From NCBI RefSeq assembly GCF_002764115.1, contig NZ_CP017943.1, forward strand, positions 522,379 to 586,378: a stretch of 64,000 bases of DNA. Direction: 5' to 3'. Both the position numbers and the translations under genes were made by a program. The notes under the pieces are model-generated. The model did not search any database. It worked only from the letters and a program-made list of their open reading frames with translations, and had not been told where the DNA came from. Shown here piece by piece: positions 53,646 to 63,256 of the stretch; the stretch's first letter is position 1; every line of letters begins with the position of its first letter. Origin of the DNA: Phyllobacterium zundukense (GTDB taxonomy: Bacteria; Pseudomonadota; Alphaproteobacteria; Rhizobiales; Rhizobiaceae).

Positions 53646-53935
53646 TCACTCATAGGGGAGGACATCCATGAAACGTAATATTTACTTGAGGAAATTTATG
53701 AGGAAGCCGAAGTAGGCGGCTGCGCTTCCGACATGTAGCTCCTTCCAAACCATGCTGGGGCCACGCGTGGTGTCCTGCAGTCGCGGTACCATTTTTCAAA
53801 ATTCCAGTTCGGCCCAAGCCGCGAGTTTAGCAAATCATTCCTTCTTAGCCACAGCCTCCCGATTTATTCTTTCGGTTCCCATTTGATGCCGCCACGTGGT
53901 CGCATTGTGTAGTTCATTTCACAAGGATAATCCCG
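53646..53935. other. Intergenic region with a 15-codon frame
   Basis: A frame at 53668-53715, MKRNIYLRKFMRKPK, follows an excellent AGGGGAGGA site 22 bases after the ATPase stop. It may be the surviving front of a lost operon gene or a small basic peptide. The rest of the stretch probably holds the promoter of the sulfonate operon, but I cannot place it with certainty. Confidence 0.4.
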
Positions 53936-54904
53936 ATGGTCACGTCCCGATCGCTCATCATTAGCCTCACCGCCGTTACTTTTTCCCTCCTTTCTGCTGC
54001 GTCCTATGCGGCGGAGATTTCCGAACTGCGTATCGACTGGGCGACGTACAATCCCGTTGGCCTGCTTCTAAAAAAGCAAGGGATTCTCGAGAAGGAATTC
54101 GAGAAAGATGGCATTAAAATCCGATGGGTACAGTCTGCCGGTTCCAACAAGGCGCTGGAATTTCTGAATGCTGGTTCCATCGATTTCGGCTCGACAGCCG
54201 GTGCTGCGGCGCTTCTCGGGCGGATTAATGGCAATCCTGTCAAATCGGTCTACGTCTATTCCCGTCCCGAATGGACGGCGCTCGTCACGCGTCCCGATAC
54301 CGGCATCAACACGGTCGCTGATTTGAAGGGCAAGCGTATCGCCGTAACACGCGGCACGGATCCGCATATTTTCCTCGAACGCGCACTTGCCGATGCCGGT
54401 CTTACCGAAAAGGACGTCACGCTTGTTCTCCTCCAGCATGCCGACGGCAAGCTGGCACTGCAGCGCGGCGATGTGGATGCCTGGGCCGGACTCGACCCGC
54501 TGATGGCTGCAGCAGAAGTGGAAGACGGGGCAAAACTGTTCTATCGCAAACCTGAGAACAACAGTTGGGGTGTTCTTAACACAAGCGAGACTTTTGCAAC
54601 TGAGCATCCTGCCATCGTCAGCCGTGTGATCGCCGCCTATGAGAAGGCCCGCGCCGAGGCCATAGCTCATCCTGATGAATTGAAGGCGGTGCTGATCGAA
54701 GCGACAAAATTGCCGCAGAGCGTTATCGCCAAACAGATCGAACGCACCGATATCAGCCATTCGCGCATCGGCGACGAACAGCGCGATACGATCGTCGCAG
54801 CCGGACTCGCCTTGCAGAAGACTGGCGTCATCGCCGCCGACGTGGATGTCAAAGCCACCGCCGACAAGTTGATTGATGTCAATTTCGCGCCTGCAAGCCA
54901 ATAG
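53936..54904 (+). CDS. ssuA: Aliphatic sulfonate ABC binding protein (SsuA type)
   Basis: Periplasmic binding protein of 322 residues, NitT/TauT/SsuA type. The signal peptide ends near SAASYAA, followed by LRIDWATYNPVGLLLKKQGI, then STAGAAALLGRINGNPVKSV and KGKRIAVTRGTDPHIFLERA. Gene order SBP-permease-ATPase-monooxygenase behind it supports alkanesulfonate rather than taurine or nitrate. Expression is expected under sulfate starvation (family knowledge). Confidence 0.83.
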   Translation: MVTSRSLIISLTAVTFSLLSAASYAAEISELRIDWATYNPVGLLLKKQGILEKEFEKDGIKIRWVQSAGSNKALEFLNAGSIDFGSTAGAAALLGRINGNPVKSVYVYSRPEWTALVTRPDTGINTVADLKGKRIAVTRGTDPHIFLERALADAGLTEKDVTLVLLQHADGKLALQRGDVDAWAGLDPLMAAAEVEDGAKLFYRKPENNSWGVLNTSETFATEHPAIVSRVIAAYEKARAEAIAHPDELKAVLIEATKLPQSVIAKQIERTDISHSRIGDEQRDTIVAAGLALQKTGVIAADVDVKATADKLIDVNFAPASQ

Positions 54905-54922
54905 TCGCAAAGCCTGAAAGCG

Positions 54923-55759
54923 ATGAGCGCAACGGAAATCAGTTTGCCGGAGGCTGTGGAGGCGACGCCCAGTACTCCGCGCATCCACAGGCCGCGCCTG
55001 AAATCCATCTGGCTCGGCATTCTTCTGCCGCTGCTGCTGGCACTCCTATGGGAGGCCAGCGTGCGAACTGGGCTCACAGTGGGGCGGCTGATGCCACCAC
55101 CGTCACGTATTATCACCACGCTCTGGGGCCTCTGGCAGAGCGGGGACCTCACCACGCATATTGCCGCGACGACGTTGCGCGTCTTCTTGGGATTCGCCTT
55201 GGGCGCGATCGTCGGGACGTTGTTCGGGGCTCTGACCGGTTATTCTCTGCTCGTGCGCCGTCTACTCGACCCCTCGCTGCAGGCACTGCGCGCCATTCCC
55301 TCCATCGCCTGGGTGCCGCTGTTCATCTTGTGGCTCGGTATTTTCGAAGAATCAAAGGTCGCCCTGATCGCCGTCGGCGTGTTCTTTCCGGTCTATCTCG
55401 GCGTCAGCGGTGCGGTGCTGTCTGTTGACCGCAAGATCGTCGAGGTCGGGCGTATTTTCCGGTTGAGTGGCTTTGAATTGGTAAGGCGTATTCTTCTGCC
55501 GGCCGTGCTGCCGAGCTACGTCATCGCGCTGCGTTCCGGTCTTGGACTTGGCTGGATGTTCGTGGTCGCCGCCGAGTTCATGGGCGCATCGGAAGGTCTC
55601 GGCTATTTGCTTGTGGATGGCCAGCAACTCGGCAAGCCGGACCAGATTCTCGCTGCCATCATCACCTTCGCCATTATCGGCAAATTGTCCGACAGCTTGC
55701 TCGCTGCGGTCGCTGCGCCCTTCCTGCGTTGGGAAGACCGCTTCGGTCGGGAGGTCTGA
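54923..55759 (+). CDS. ssuC: Aliphatic sulfonate ABC permease (SsuC type)
   Basis: Permease of 278 residues with about six membrane helices and the family segments LRAIPSIAWVPLFILWLGIFE near the middle, here about residue 113, and GLGWMFVVAAEFMGASEGLG near 208. It lies 18 bases behind ssuA and overlaps nothing. Confidence 0.87.
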   Translation: MSATEISLPEAVEATPSTPRIHRPRLKSIWLGILLPLLLALLWEASVRTGLTVGRLMPPPSRIITTLWGLWQSGDLTTHIAATTLRVFLGFALGAIVGTLFGALTGYSLLVRRLLDPSLQALRAIPSIAWVPLFILWLGIFEESKVALIAVGVFFPVYLGVSGAVLSVDRKIVEVGRIFRLSGFELVRRILLPAVLPSYVIALRSGLGLGWMFVVAAEFMGASEGLGYLLVDGQQLGKPDQILAAIITFAIIGKLSDSLLAAVAAPFLRWEDRFGREV

Positions 55760-55762
55760 AAC

Positions 55763-56512
55763 ATGCTTCAGGTCAACGCCATCGGCAAAGTCTATCAAAA
55801 TGGCACTCGGGCGCTCGAAAATGTGACGCTCAACGTCGATGACGGTGAGATTCTTGCGGTGGTCGGCGGCTCCGGTTGCGGCAAGAGCACGTTGCTTCGG
55901 CTTATTTCCGGGCTCGACCGCGCAACGACGGGTACCGTCAGCGTCGATGGTGTGACGATCAGCGAGCCGCATCCCTATATCGGCCTGGTCTTTCAGGAAC
56001 CCCGCCTTCTCCCTTGGTTGAATGTCGCCGACAATGTCGGCTTTGGCCTCCATGAACCGGATACCACACAGAAAGGGCAGCGGATCGGCGAAGCACTCGA
56101 AAAGGTCGGGCTTTCCCATTACGCTGCGCGCTGGCCCAAGGAGCTCTCCGGTGGGCAGGCCCAACGCGTTGCGCTTGCCCGCGCACTGGTCAACCGTCCG
56201 CGCGTCCTGCTGCTTGACGAACCCTTCTCGGCGCTTGATGCCTTCACCCGCGCCGAATTGCAGGATCATCTGCTGGATCTGTGGAACGAGAGCCGGCCAA
56301 CCCTCGTGCTCGTCACCCATGACCTAGAAGAAGCGCTGTTTCTCGCCGATCACGTCGCCGTCATGCGTCCACATCCCGGCCGCATCGCCCAGACATTTGA
56401 CATTGCCTTGCCGCGGCGGCGCGACCGTAGCTCACCCGAATTCGAGGCAACGAAACGTGACATCCTGCGCTCACTCAACGCCACCCTCGCCTCGCACAAG
56501 ATTGCTTCCTAA
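55763..56512 (+). CDS. ssuB: Aliphatic sulfonate ABC ATP-binding protein (SsuB type)
   Basis: ATPase of 249 residues: Walker A GGSGCGKSTLLRL near residue 35, signature LSGGQAQRVALARA near 128, Walker B VLLLDEPFSALDAFTR near 150, H-loop VTHDLEEALFLAD near 187. The EPRLLPWLNVADNVGFGL segment is typical of SsuB/TauB. It starts three bases after ssuC. Confidence 0.88.
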   Translation: MLQVNAIGKVYQNGTRALENVTLNVDDGEILAVVGGSGCGKSTLLRLISGLDRATTGTVSVDGVTISEPHPYIGLVFQEPRLLPWLNVADNVGFGLHEPDTTQKGQRIGEALEKVGLSHYAARWPKELSGGQAQRVALARALVNRPRVLLLDEPFSALDAFTRAELQDHLLDLWNESRPTLVLVTHDLEEALFLADHVAVMRPHPGRIAQTFDIALPRRRDRSSPEFEATKRDILRSLNATLASHKIAS

Positions 56513-56530
56513 AGCAGAACAGGATCGACG

Positions 56531-57706
56531 ATGACCATCGCTGTTTCAGACAAAATCAAGGTACTCTGGTTTCTACCTACGCATGGCGATAGCCGCTATC
56601 TCGGCACTTCGGAGGGAGGAAGGGCCGTTGACCTTCCCTATCTCAATCAGGTGGCGCAAGCAGCCGACACGCTCGGTTACTATGGTGTGTTGCTGCCGAC
56701 CGGTCGCAGCTGCGAGGACAGCTGGGTCGTCGCCTCGGCGCTGGCACCGCTGACTAAACAGTTGCGCTTTCTCGTAGCCGTGCGTCCCGGCCTGCAATCC
56801 CCGACGCTTGCGGCGCGCATGACAGCGACGCTCGATCGCATCTCCGAGGGGCGATTGCTGATCAATGTCGTCACCGGCGGCGATCCGGTCGAGAACAAGG
56901 GAGATGGCATCTTCCTCTCGCACGATGAGCGCTATGAGGTCACATGCGAATTCCTCGACATCTATAAAGCCGTGCTGCGCGGCGAGACGGTGGAATTTAC
57001 GGGAAAGCATTTCAAAATCGAGGACGGGCGGCTTCTCTTCCCACCGCATCAGACGCCGCACCCGCCGCTCTACTTTGGCGGCTCGTCCGAAGCGGCCAAT
57101 ACTGTTGCCGCCGAACAGATCGACAAGTACCTGACCTGGGGCGAACCGCCCGCGGCGGTGGCGGAAAAGATCAACAGCGTCAATGCTCTCGCCGAAAAAG
57201 CCGGACGCAAGGTCAGTTTCGGCATCCGCCTGCATGTCATCGTGCGCGAAACCAGTGAAGACGCCTGGGCCGCGGCAGATAAACTGATCAGCAAGCTCGA
57301 CGACGACACCATCGCCGCGGCGCAGAAAGTCTTTGCCCGGATGGATTCGGTCGGCCAGTCACGCATGAGCCAGCTGCACGGCGGCCGCCGCGACCAGCTG
57401 GAAGTCAGCCCCAACCTATGGGCAGGCGTCGGGCTGGTACGCGGCGGCGCGGGAACTGCTCTGGTGGGTGATCCGGCAACCGTGGCAGAACGCATGGACG
57501 AGTATCGCCGAATTGGCATCGATACCTTTATCCTGTCCGGGTACCCTCACTTGGAAGAGGCCTATCGTTTCGGCGAGCTGGTGCTTCCAAACTTGCCGCT
57601 CGATCATGAAATTCGATCCAGTTCGACATCGGTCAATATGGGGCCGTTTGGCGAAACTGTTGCCGGCGACCATCGCCCCGCAAGCCTGAGGGCAAGCCAA
57701 TCGTGA
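56531..57706 (+). CDS. ssuD: FMNH2-dependent alkanesulfonate monooxygenase
   Basis: Luciferase-fold enzyme of 391 residues that splits alkanesulfonates into aldehyde and sulfite. It follows E. coli SsuD closely: [18 protein letters not shown] at the start, the conserved cysteine in [10 protein letters not shown] near 60, [11 protein letters not shown] near 182, [17 protein letters not shown] with the active-site Arg/His pair near 235 and [19 protein letters not shown] text (here [15 protein letters not shown]) near 297. No SsuE-type flavin reductase is in the cluster; the next gene is an FAD/NAD(P) protein instead. Confidence 0.93.
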   Translation: MTIAVSDKIKVLWFLPTHGDSRYLGTSEGGRAVDLPYLNQVAQAADTLGYYGVLLPTGRSCEDSWVVASALAPLTKQLRFLVAVRPGLQSPTLAARMTATLDRISEGRLLINVVTGGDPVENKGDGIFLSHDERYEVTCEFLDIYKAVLRGETVEFTGKHFKIEDGRLLFPPHQTPHPPLYFGGSSEAANTVAAEQIDKYLTWGEPPAAVAEKINSVNALAEKAGRKVSFGIRLHVIVRETSEDAWAAADKLISKLDDDTIAAAQKVFARMDSVGQSRMSQLHGGRRDQLEVSPNLWAGVGLVRGGAGTALVGDPATVAERMDEYRRIGIDTFILSGYPHLEEAYRFGELVLPNLPLDHEIRSSSTSVNMGPFGETVAGDHRPASLRASQS

Positions 57707-59124
57707 CACAGCCAGTTGTCGTTGCGATCATCGGCGGCGGTTTCTCCGGAACCGCCATTGCCTATCATTTGGCGGCACAGACACAGCGTATCGATGTCGA
57801 GATTGTCGTCATTGAACCGAGGGAGCGGCTCGGTGGTGGCCTCGCCTATTCAAGCAAGGATCCAGCCCACCGGATCAATGTCCCCGCAGCCAAGATGACG
57901 ATGGTCTCTGCGGAACCAGATCATTTTACCCGGTGGCTGGCAAACGATGTGGCCAGTGCCGAAGATGTTCTGGCGAGGACGGCCAAGGGCGATGAGTTCC
58001 CGCAGCGTTCCATATTCGGGCGCTATATCCGTGATCACATCGAGCCTTACCTCGAAACGGGCCGCATTCGTCACGAGCGCGCAGCAGCACTGAGCGTGAC
58101 ATCCGTCGGCGAGCGCTATTCGATTGCCCTGACCGGTGACAACAATGTCGGCGCCGACATTGTTGTCGTCGCCACCACGCATCCGCTCCCCTCCATCCCA
58201 AATGCCTTGCGACCCTTGATTGGCTCGCCCCGCTTCATTGCCGACCCCTATGCTGAGGATGCGCTTCACAAGATCGAACAGGATCATGCGGTTCTTGTCG
58301 TCGGCACAGGCCTTACCGCCGCAGACGTGATCGCCTCCCTCGACAAAAACGGGCATCGCGGTGACATCGTCGCTCTCTCACGTCACGGTTATCGCTCTCG
58401 TGGACACGCCACACAAGCCGCTGAGCCATTCGGCAGTTTTGGTAATGACGAAACCGCATCCAGTTTATTGAAGACAGTGCGTCAGGTATTAAAAGGAGCG
58501 CAAAACCAAGACTTGGCCTGGCACCCCGTCCTTGATGCCCTGCGCGATCAGGCACCGGTGATCTGGGCCACATTGCCTTCCGACGAGCGACGGCGGCTGG
58601 TGCGGCATTTGAGGGCACTTTGGGATGTCCACCGCTTTCGCGTGGCTCCACAAGTGGAGGATGTGCTTGATCGCCGTTTGGGTGAGGGCACACTTGAGAT
58701 TGTCGCAGCTTCACTGCATTCAGCGCACCAAGCGAGCAGGCGATTCAAAGTCTCATATCGACGCCGATATACCCAGAGCCTTGAAAACGGAGGCTTCGAT
58801 GCCATTGTCATCACCACTGGGCCTGCCCATGCCGCGATTGACCAAAGTAATCCGGTGGTTCGGTCGCTGTTCAATCAAGGCCTGCTCGCCTCTGACCCTG
58901 TCGGGCTTGGCCTTCATACGGCGAAGACCGGGCAAGCAATTGGCAAGAAGGGCGAGATCGCCCGCAAACTCTTCATCGGCGGGCCGCTGGCGCGTGGTAC
59001 CTTCGGTGAATTGATGGGCGTCCCGGAAGTCACACGGTACGCGGAATTCATTGCCGAACGTGTAAAAGAAAGCGCCTTTGAAGCACGTCAGGACAAATCG
59101 GTAGCATCACAGAAAAGGAATTGA
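57703..59124 (+). CDS. FAD/NAD(P)-binding oxidoreductase (YdhS-like)
   Basis: Flavoprotein of 473 residues: FAD motif [16 protein letters not shown] at the N-terminus, [18 protein letters not shown] near residue 65, a second nucleotide motif [17 protein letters not shown] near 200 and a C-terminal [18 protein letters not shown]. The GTG start overlaps the ssuD stop (GTGA), so the two are made together. It may deliver reduced flavin to SsuD or act on the product aldehyde; neither is shown by sequence. Confidence 0.75.
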   Translation: MTQPVVVAIIGGGFSGTAIAYHLAAQTQRIDVEIVVIEPRERLGGGLAYSSKDPAHRINVPAAKMTMVSAEPDHFTRWLANDVASAEDVLARTAKGDEFPQRSIFGRYIRDHIEPYLETGRIRHERAAALSVTSVGERYSIALTGDNNVGADIVVVATTHPLPSIPNALRPLIGSPRFIADPYAEDALHKIEQDHAVLVVGTGLTAADVIASLDKNGHRGDIVALSRHGYRSRGHATQAAEPFGSFGNDETASSLLKTVRQVLKGAQNQDLAWHPVLDALRDQAPVIWATLPSDERRRLVRHLRALWDVHRFRVAPQVEDVLDRRLGEGTLEIVAASLHSAHQASRRFKVSYRRRYTQSLENGGFDAIVITTGPAHAAIDQSNPVVRSLFNQGLLASDPVGLGLHTAKTGQAIGKKGEIARKLFIGGPLARGTFGELMGVPEVTRYAEFIAERVKESAFEARQDKSVASQKRN

Positions 59125-59143
59125 GGGCCATTCCGGCCCTCAA
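59121..59143. terminator. Bidirectional terminator between convergent genes
   Basis: TTGAGGGCC and GGCCCTCAA pair perfectly around ATTCC, overlapping the upstream stop codon and followed by AATTT. It lies between the plus-strand sulfonate operon and the minus-strand sfnB remnant and can serve both. Confidence 0.65.
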
Positions 59144-59178
59144 AATTTGCTCCCGCAAAGTCTGTCGAACGGCGTCGT

Positions 59179-60050
59179 TCAGCTCCAGGCGTGAAGCGGA
59201 GGCTTTTCGCCGTTAAGGAAATAATTTCCAAGGATCGCATATTTCCAGCGGACCGGATCATGCAAGGTATGGGTCCGAGCATTGCGCCAATGCCTGTCCA
59301 GATTGTGTTCGGCTAGGGTTGAGCGTGTACCCGCTAGTTCGAACAGCTTGTTTGTGGCGGCAATAGCGATTTCTGTCGACAGTATCTTCGCCTCAGCCGT
59401 GACAATCTGGGCCTCGGCCACCGTTTCTGCATTCGGGTTCAACACCGCGCGGTCGATGGCATAGCCCGCCTTCTCGAGAATCGCCTGCGCTGCATGCAGA
59501 CGCAGAGTGAGATCACCCACCGCCTGGAGCGTATAGGGATCTTCCCAGGCATGATCCACACCGCTGTCAACCCAGGCACGGCTTTTCGTCCGCACGAAGC
59601 TCACCGTTTCATCGATCGCCGCCTGGGCGATGCCCGTATCGACAGCCACCTGAATAATCTGGAAAATGGCACCATCGGCGGTTGGTTTGTCATAGCCCTT
59701 GTAGCCTGGCACCAGATGCGTTTTTGGCACTTTGACATTGTCAAGGATAACTGTTCCGGACAGTGTGCTGCGTTGACCAAAGCTTGACCAATCATCAATG
59801 ACGGTCAGACCCGGCGCATCGCGCTCGGCGATCGCATACCAGGCACGGCCTTCATCATCGAGGGCGACAATCGGAACCAGATGTGCCAGTAGCGCCGGAA
59901 GAATAGAATTTCTGACCGTTGACGATGACATGGTCGCCGTGGTCGACAAACCGTGTCTCGAAATCGGCTGCGCGCTTTGATCCGAATTCAGAAAAGGGAT
60001 CGCCAAAACGCGTGCCCTTCAGGACTTCGGCAAACAGCAGCTTCTGCTGA
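59179..60050 (-). pseudogene. sfnB: SfnB-type sulfur-acquisition monooxygenase, truncated and frameshifted
   Basis: Acyl-CoA-dehydrogenase-fold flavin monooxygenase of the SfnB/DszC group. Readable from the IS border inwards: LLFAEVLKGTRFGDPFSEF, then KRAADFETRFVDHGDH and VNGQKFYSSGA, a one-base deletion near 59885, and an intact run LVPIVALDDEGRAWYAIAER through the C-terminal HDPVRWKYAILGNYFLNGE. The first roughly 90 residues were removed where the IS6 element begins at 60051. It lies beside the ssu genes, fitting sulfur scavenging, but should not give a working enzyme. Confidence 0.8.
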
Positions 60051-60871
60051 GGCTCTGTTGCAACGGCTGAGTTGGGGTGTGCTGAAGGCTTGATGCCGAA
60101 CAGTTATGCGGCGAGGATCGCGAACTGCTCAGCCAAAGATGGATTCGGATTGTAGCTATACCTCGCCTGTCGCTTGCGCATCATGTGAACCATTTCGATG
60201 CCAGACAAGATGATGCGGGCAGTTCCCGTCGATTTGAATCCGAGCATTGGTCGCACGCGGCGCTTGATGCGCCGATGATCCTGCTCGATGAGATTATTTA
60301 AGTATGGACTTTTCCTGACCGTGATCGGTTTCAGCTGACGCCGGGAGCGATCCTGCAAGCGATTTGTCGTGTCACAGGAAATGATAGCCTCCCGGTTGGT
60401 CTGGCTGCCGTCGATGACGACACGATCCGGTCGGCCATGGCGCGCCAGCGCCTTCCTCAAGAAGCGCTTTGCCGCAGCGAGATCCCGATGCGGCTAAAGA
60501 GGAACTCGACCGTATCGCCAACGCTATCGATGGCGCGGTAGAGATACATCCACTGGCCTCGAACCTTAATGTAGGTTTCATGCATATGCCACTTGCTGGT
60601 GACGCCACGCTTGCGCCGATTGAAGCGTTCCAGCAACAAAGGCGAATAACGAATGGTCCAGCGATGGATGGTCGTATGATCAACCGCAATGCCGCGCTCG
60701 GCCATCATCTCCTCAAGATCGCGCAGGCTCAGATTGTAGGCAAGATACCAGCGTACACATAACAGGATCACTGATTGGTCGAACTGACGGCCCTTGAACA
60801 TCAAAACTCTCCGAAAACAATCGAAGGGTTACTTGCCATGCTGTCGGTAACCAAAACGTTGCAACAGATCC
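60051..60871 (-). mobile_element. IS6-family insertion sequence (IS26-like size)
   Basis: An 821-bp element. GGCTCTGTTGCAAC at 60051-60064 and GTTGCAACAGATCC at 60858-60871 are terminal inverted repeats that match at 13 of 14 positions. The flanks (TCTGCTGA and ATGATAAG) do not form an 8-bp target duplication, so the element sits at a recombination joint, not at a simple insertion. This agrees with sfnB losing its front here. Confidence 0.85.
60104..60804 (-). pseudogene. IS6-family transposase, frameshifted
   Basis: DDE transposase in two frames. The first half (60804 downwards) reads VILLCVRWYLAYNLSLRDLE and HMHETYIKVRGQWMYLYRAI. The second reads KALARHGRPDRVVIDGSQTN and LNNLIEQDHRRIKRRVRPML with the final glutamate. 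One missing C near 60475 (CGCATCGG where CGCCATCGG is expected) breaks the frame. The first catalytic aspartate (normally MDETYIK) reads His, so it would be inactive even if the frame were restored. Confidence 0.85.
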
Positions 60872-61055
60872 ATGATAAGCGGTCTCCCAGCCAAAACATG
60901 GCATATCGGCGATCTTCCTATTCCTGTTCTCCCCATTGGCTCGATCTTGGAAAGTTGTTTCATTAATTATTACATTAAAAATATGGACAAACTGTATTAA
61001 TGCCTTTCGGGCCGCTACGTTCCTGTCATTCATCAAGACCGGATCGGAGCGACCC

Positions 61056-62480
61056 ATGACCCGCCAAATTCGTTTCAATGCCTTCGACATGAACTGCGTC
61101 GGGCATCAGTCGCCGGGCCTGTGGGCGCATCCTCGCGACAAGTCCTGGAAATACAAGGATCTCGACTACTGGCAGGGTCTCGCCCGCACGCTGGAGCGCG
61201 GCATCTTCGATGGCGTCTTCATCGCCGATGTCATCGGCTACTACGATGTCTACAAGGGGTCGAACTATCACGCCCATCGAGCAGGCGGCGCAGATCCCCG
61301 TCAACGATCCCCTGCAGCTTGCAGCGCCCATTGCGCTTGCGACGGAGCATCTCGGCATCGGCATCACGGCTTCGACGTCCTTCGAGCATCCCTACACCTT
61401 CGCGCGCCGCCTTTCGACAGCGGACCATCATACGAAGGGTCGCGTCGGCTGGAACATCGTCACCTCCTATCTGGAGAGTGGCGCGAAGAATATCGGGCAG
61501 GGCGGACCTTCGCCGGCACGATAATCGTTATGAAAGTCGCGGCCGAATATGTCGAGGTGCTCTACAAGCTCTCGAGGGGAGTTGGGAAGAGGGTGCTGTG
61601 CAGCGCGACCGTGGCCGCCGTATCTTCACCGATCCATCCAAGGTTCACGAGATCGGCCACAAGGGAAAATATTTCGAGGTCCCGGGCTATCATCTGTCCG
61701 AACCCTCGCCACAGCGCACGCCGGTGCTCTATCAGGCAGGCGCTTCGGGTCCCGGCAAGGCCTTTGCCGCAGCCCATGCCGAGTGCATCTTCGTTGCCGC
61801 GCCGACGAAATCCGTCCTCAAGCGCTATGTAGCCGATATTCGCGAGCGCATTGCCGCCGCTGGCCGTGATCCGAAGAAGGTGTTCATCTATACGCTGGTC
61901 ACCATCATCACCGACGAGACGGAAGAGAAGGCGCATAAGAAGTTCGAGGACTACAAGAGCTATGTCTCCTATGACGGCTCGCTGACCTTCATGTCCGGCT
62001 GGAGCGGCATCGACTTCGGGCAATATGCGCCGACCGACGTGGTGGAGAGGATCGAAACCAATGCGATCCACTCCTTCGTGGAGCACATTGCCGGCGGCGA
62101 CAAGTCCTGGACCATCGACGAGCTCGCCAGGTTCGGCGGCATTGGGGGCTTCGGCCCGGTCTTCGTCGGCTCCTATGACCAGATCGCCGACACGCTCCAG
62201 GAATGGGTCGCCGACACGGATGTAGACGGTTTCAACATCGCTTATGCGGTGACGCCCGACAGCTTTGAGGACGTCGTCGGCTACATAGTGCCGGAACTGC
62301 AACGGCGCGGCGCCTATGCCACGGCCTACAAGCCGGGCACGCTGCGTGAGAAGCTGTTTGGCGAAGGCCCATACCTGCCGAAGCACCACCCGGCCGATCG
62401 CTACCGCGACATCGAGGCCGTCAAGCGGTCCGGGGCCGCCCACGCACCAACCGCAGCTTCGATCGGTGGGCACCTGATAT
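61056..62480 (+). pseudogene. LLM-class flavin monooxygenase (NtaA/SnaA/DszA type), multiply frameshifted
   Basis: FMNH2-dependent monooxygenase of about 460 codons if repaired. Frame changes occur near 61262, 61505, 61533 and 61577. Readable pieces in order: NCVGHQSPGLWAHPRDKSWK and ERGIFDGVFIADVIGYYD, then ATEHLGIGITASTSFEHPYT, HTKGRVGWNIVTSYLESGAK, then AAEYVEVLYKL, and finally FTDPSKVHEIGHKGKYFEVP through FGGIGGFGPVFVGSYDQIAD. Each change is a one-base difference at a short homopolymer with conserved protein on both sides. It is either a very young pseudogene or a sequencing artefact. ATG 61056 has GGAG ahead. Confidence 0.8.
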
Positions 62481-63248
62481 GGGCGAGATCCTCGAATTGC
62501 ACGACGTTTCACTCTCGTTCAAGGGCGTCAAGGCGCTCAACGCGCTGAGCTTCAAGGTGCGCAAGGGCGAAATCTGCGCGCTGATCGGGCCCAACGGCGC
62601 CGGCAAGAGTTCGCTGCTCAATGTCATCAACGGGGTCTATCGCGCCCAGTCCGGCGACGTCCTGTTCGACGGCACGCGCTTCGAATCCATCCATCCGCGC
62701 AAGGCGGCCCATCTCGGCATCGGCCGGACCTTCCAGCACAACGCCCTTTTCAGGCGACTGTCGGTGCAGGAGAACGTGCTGGCCGGCCTGGCGCGGCCAT
62801 GGCCGTACGGTCTTCCTCGAAAACATCTTCCCGTTTCGGGCGCGACACCGAGGAGCGGCATAGCTTCGAGGCGAGGGCGAGGCGGATCATCGCCTTCCTC
62901 GGGCTCGAGGCCCATCGCGACACCATCGTCTCTACCTTGCCCTATGGCATCCAGAAGCGGGTCGACCTGGCGCGGGCGCTGGTGGCGGATCCAAAGCTCC
63001 TGCTGCTCGACGAGCCAATGGCGGGCATGAACCAGGAGGAGAAGCAGGAGATGAGCCGCGTGATTGCCGAGGTCAACCGAACATTCGGCACCACCGTGGT
63101 GCTCATCGAGCATGATGTAGGCATCGTCATGGGCCTCGCCCACCATGTCGTGGTGCTCGATTACGGCCGCAAGGTCGCAGACGGCGCGCCGGAAGACGTG
63201 CGCAACGATCCCGAGGTCATCGCCGCCTATCTCGGCACGGTTCACTAG
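62479..63248 (+). pseudogene. Branched-chain-type ABC ATP-binding protein (LivG-like), frameshifted
   Basis: ATPase of about 255 codons if repaired. Walker A GPNGAGKSSLLNVINGVY is in the first frame and stays readable to LSVQENVLAGLAR. A short piece GRTVFLENIF is in a second frame near 62800. RFGRDTEERHSFEA, the LPYGIQKRVDLARALV signature, Walker B LLLLDEPMAGMN and VLIEHDVGIVMGLAHHVVVL are in the third. Two indels near 62795 and 62830 break it. It probably transports the substrate or product of the monooxygenase before it. Confidence 0.8.
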
Positions 63249-63256
63249 GAGCCGCC

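Noticed and set aside
55352..56320. 322-codon minus-strand frame opposite ssuC/ssuB
   Set aside because: Antisense to two intact transporter genes and without recognisable domain.
61562..62512. 316-codon minus-strand frame opposite the flavin monooxygenase
   Set aside because: The plus strand carries a clear NtaA/SnaA-type protein, although frameshifted; the minus frame is a shadow.
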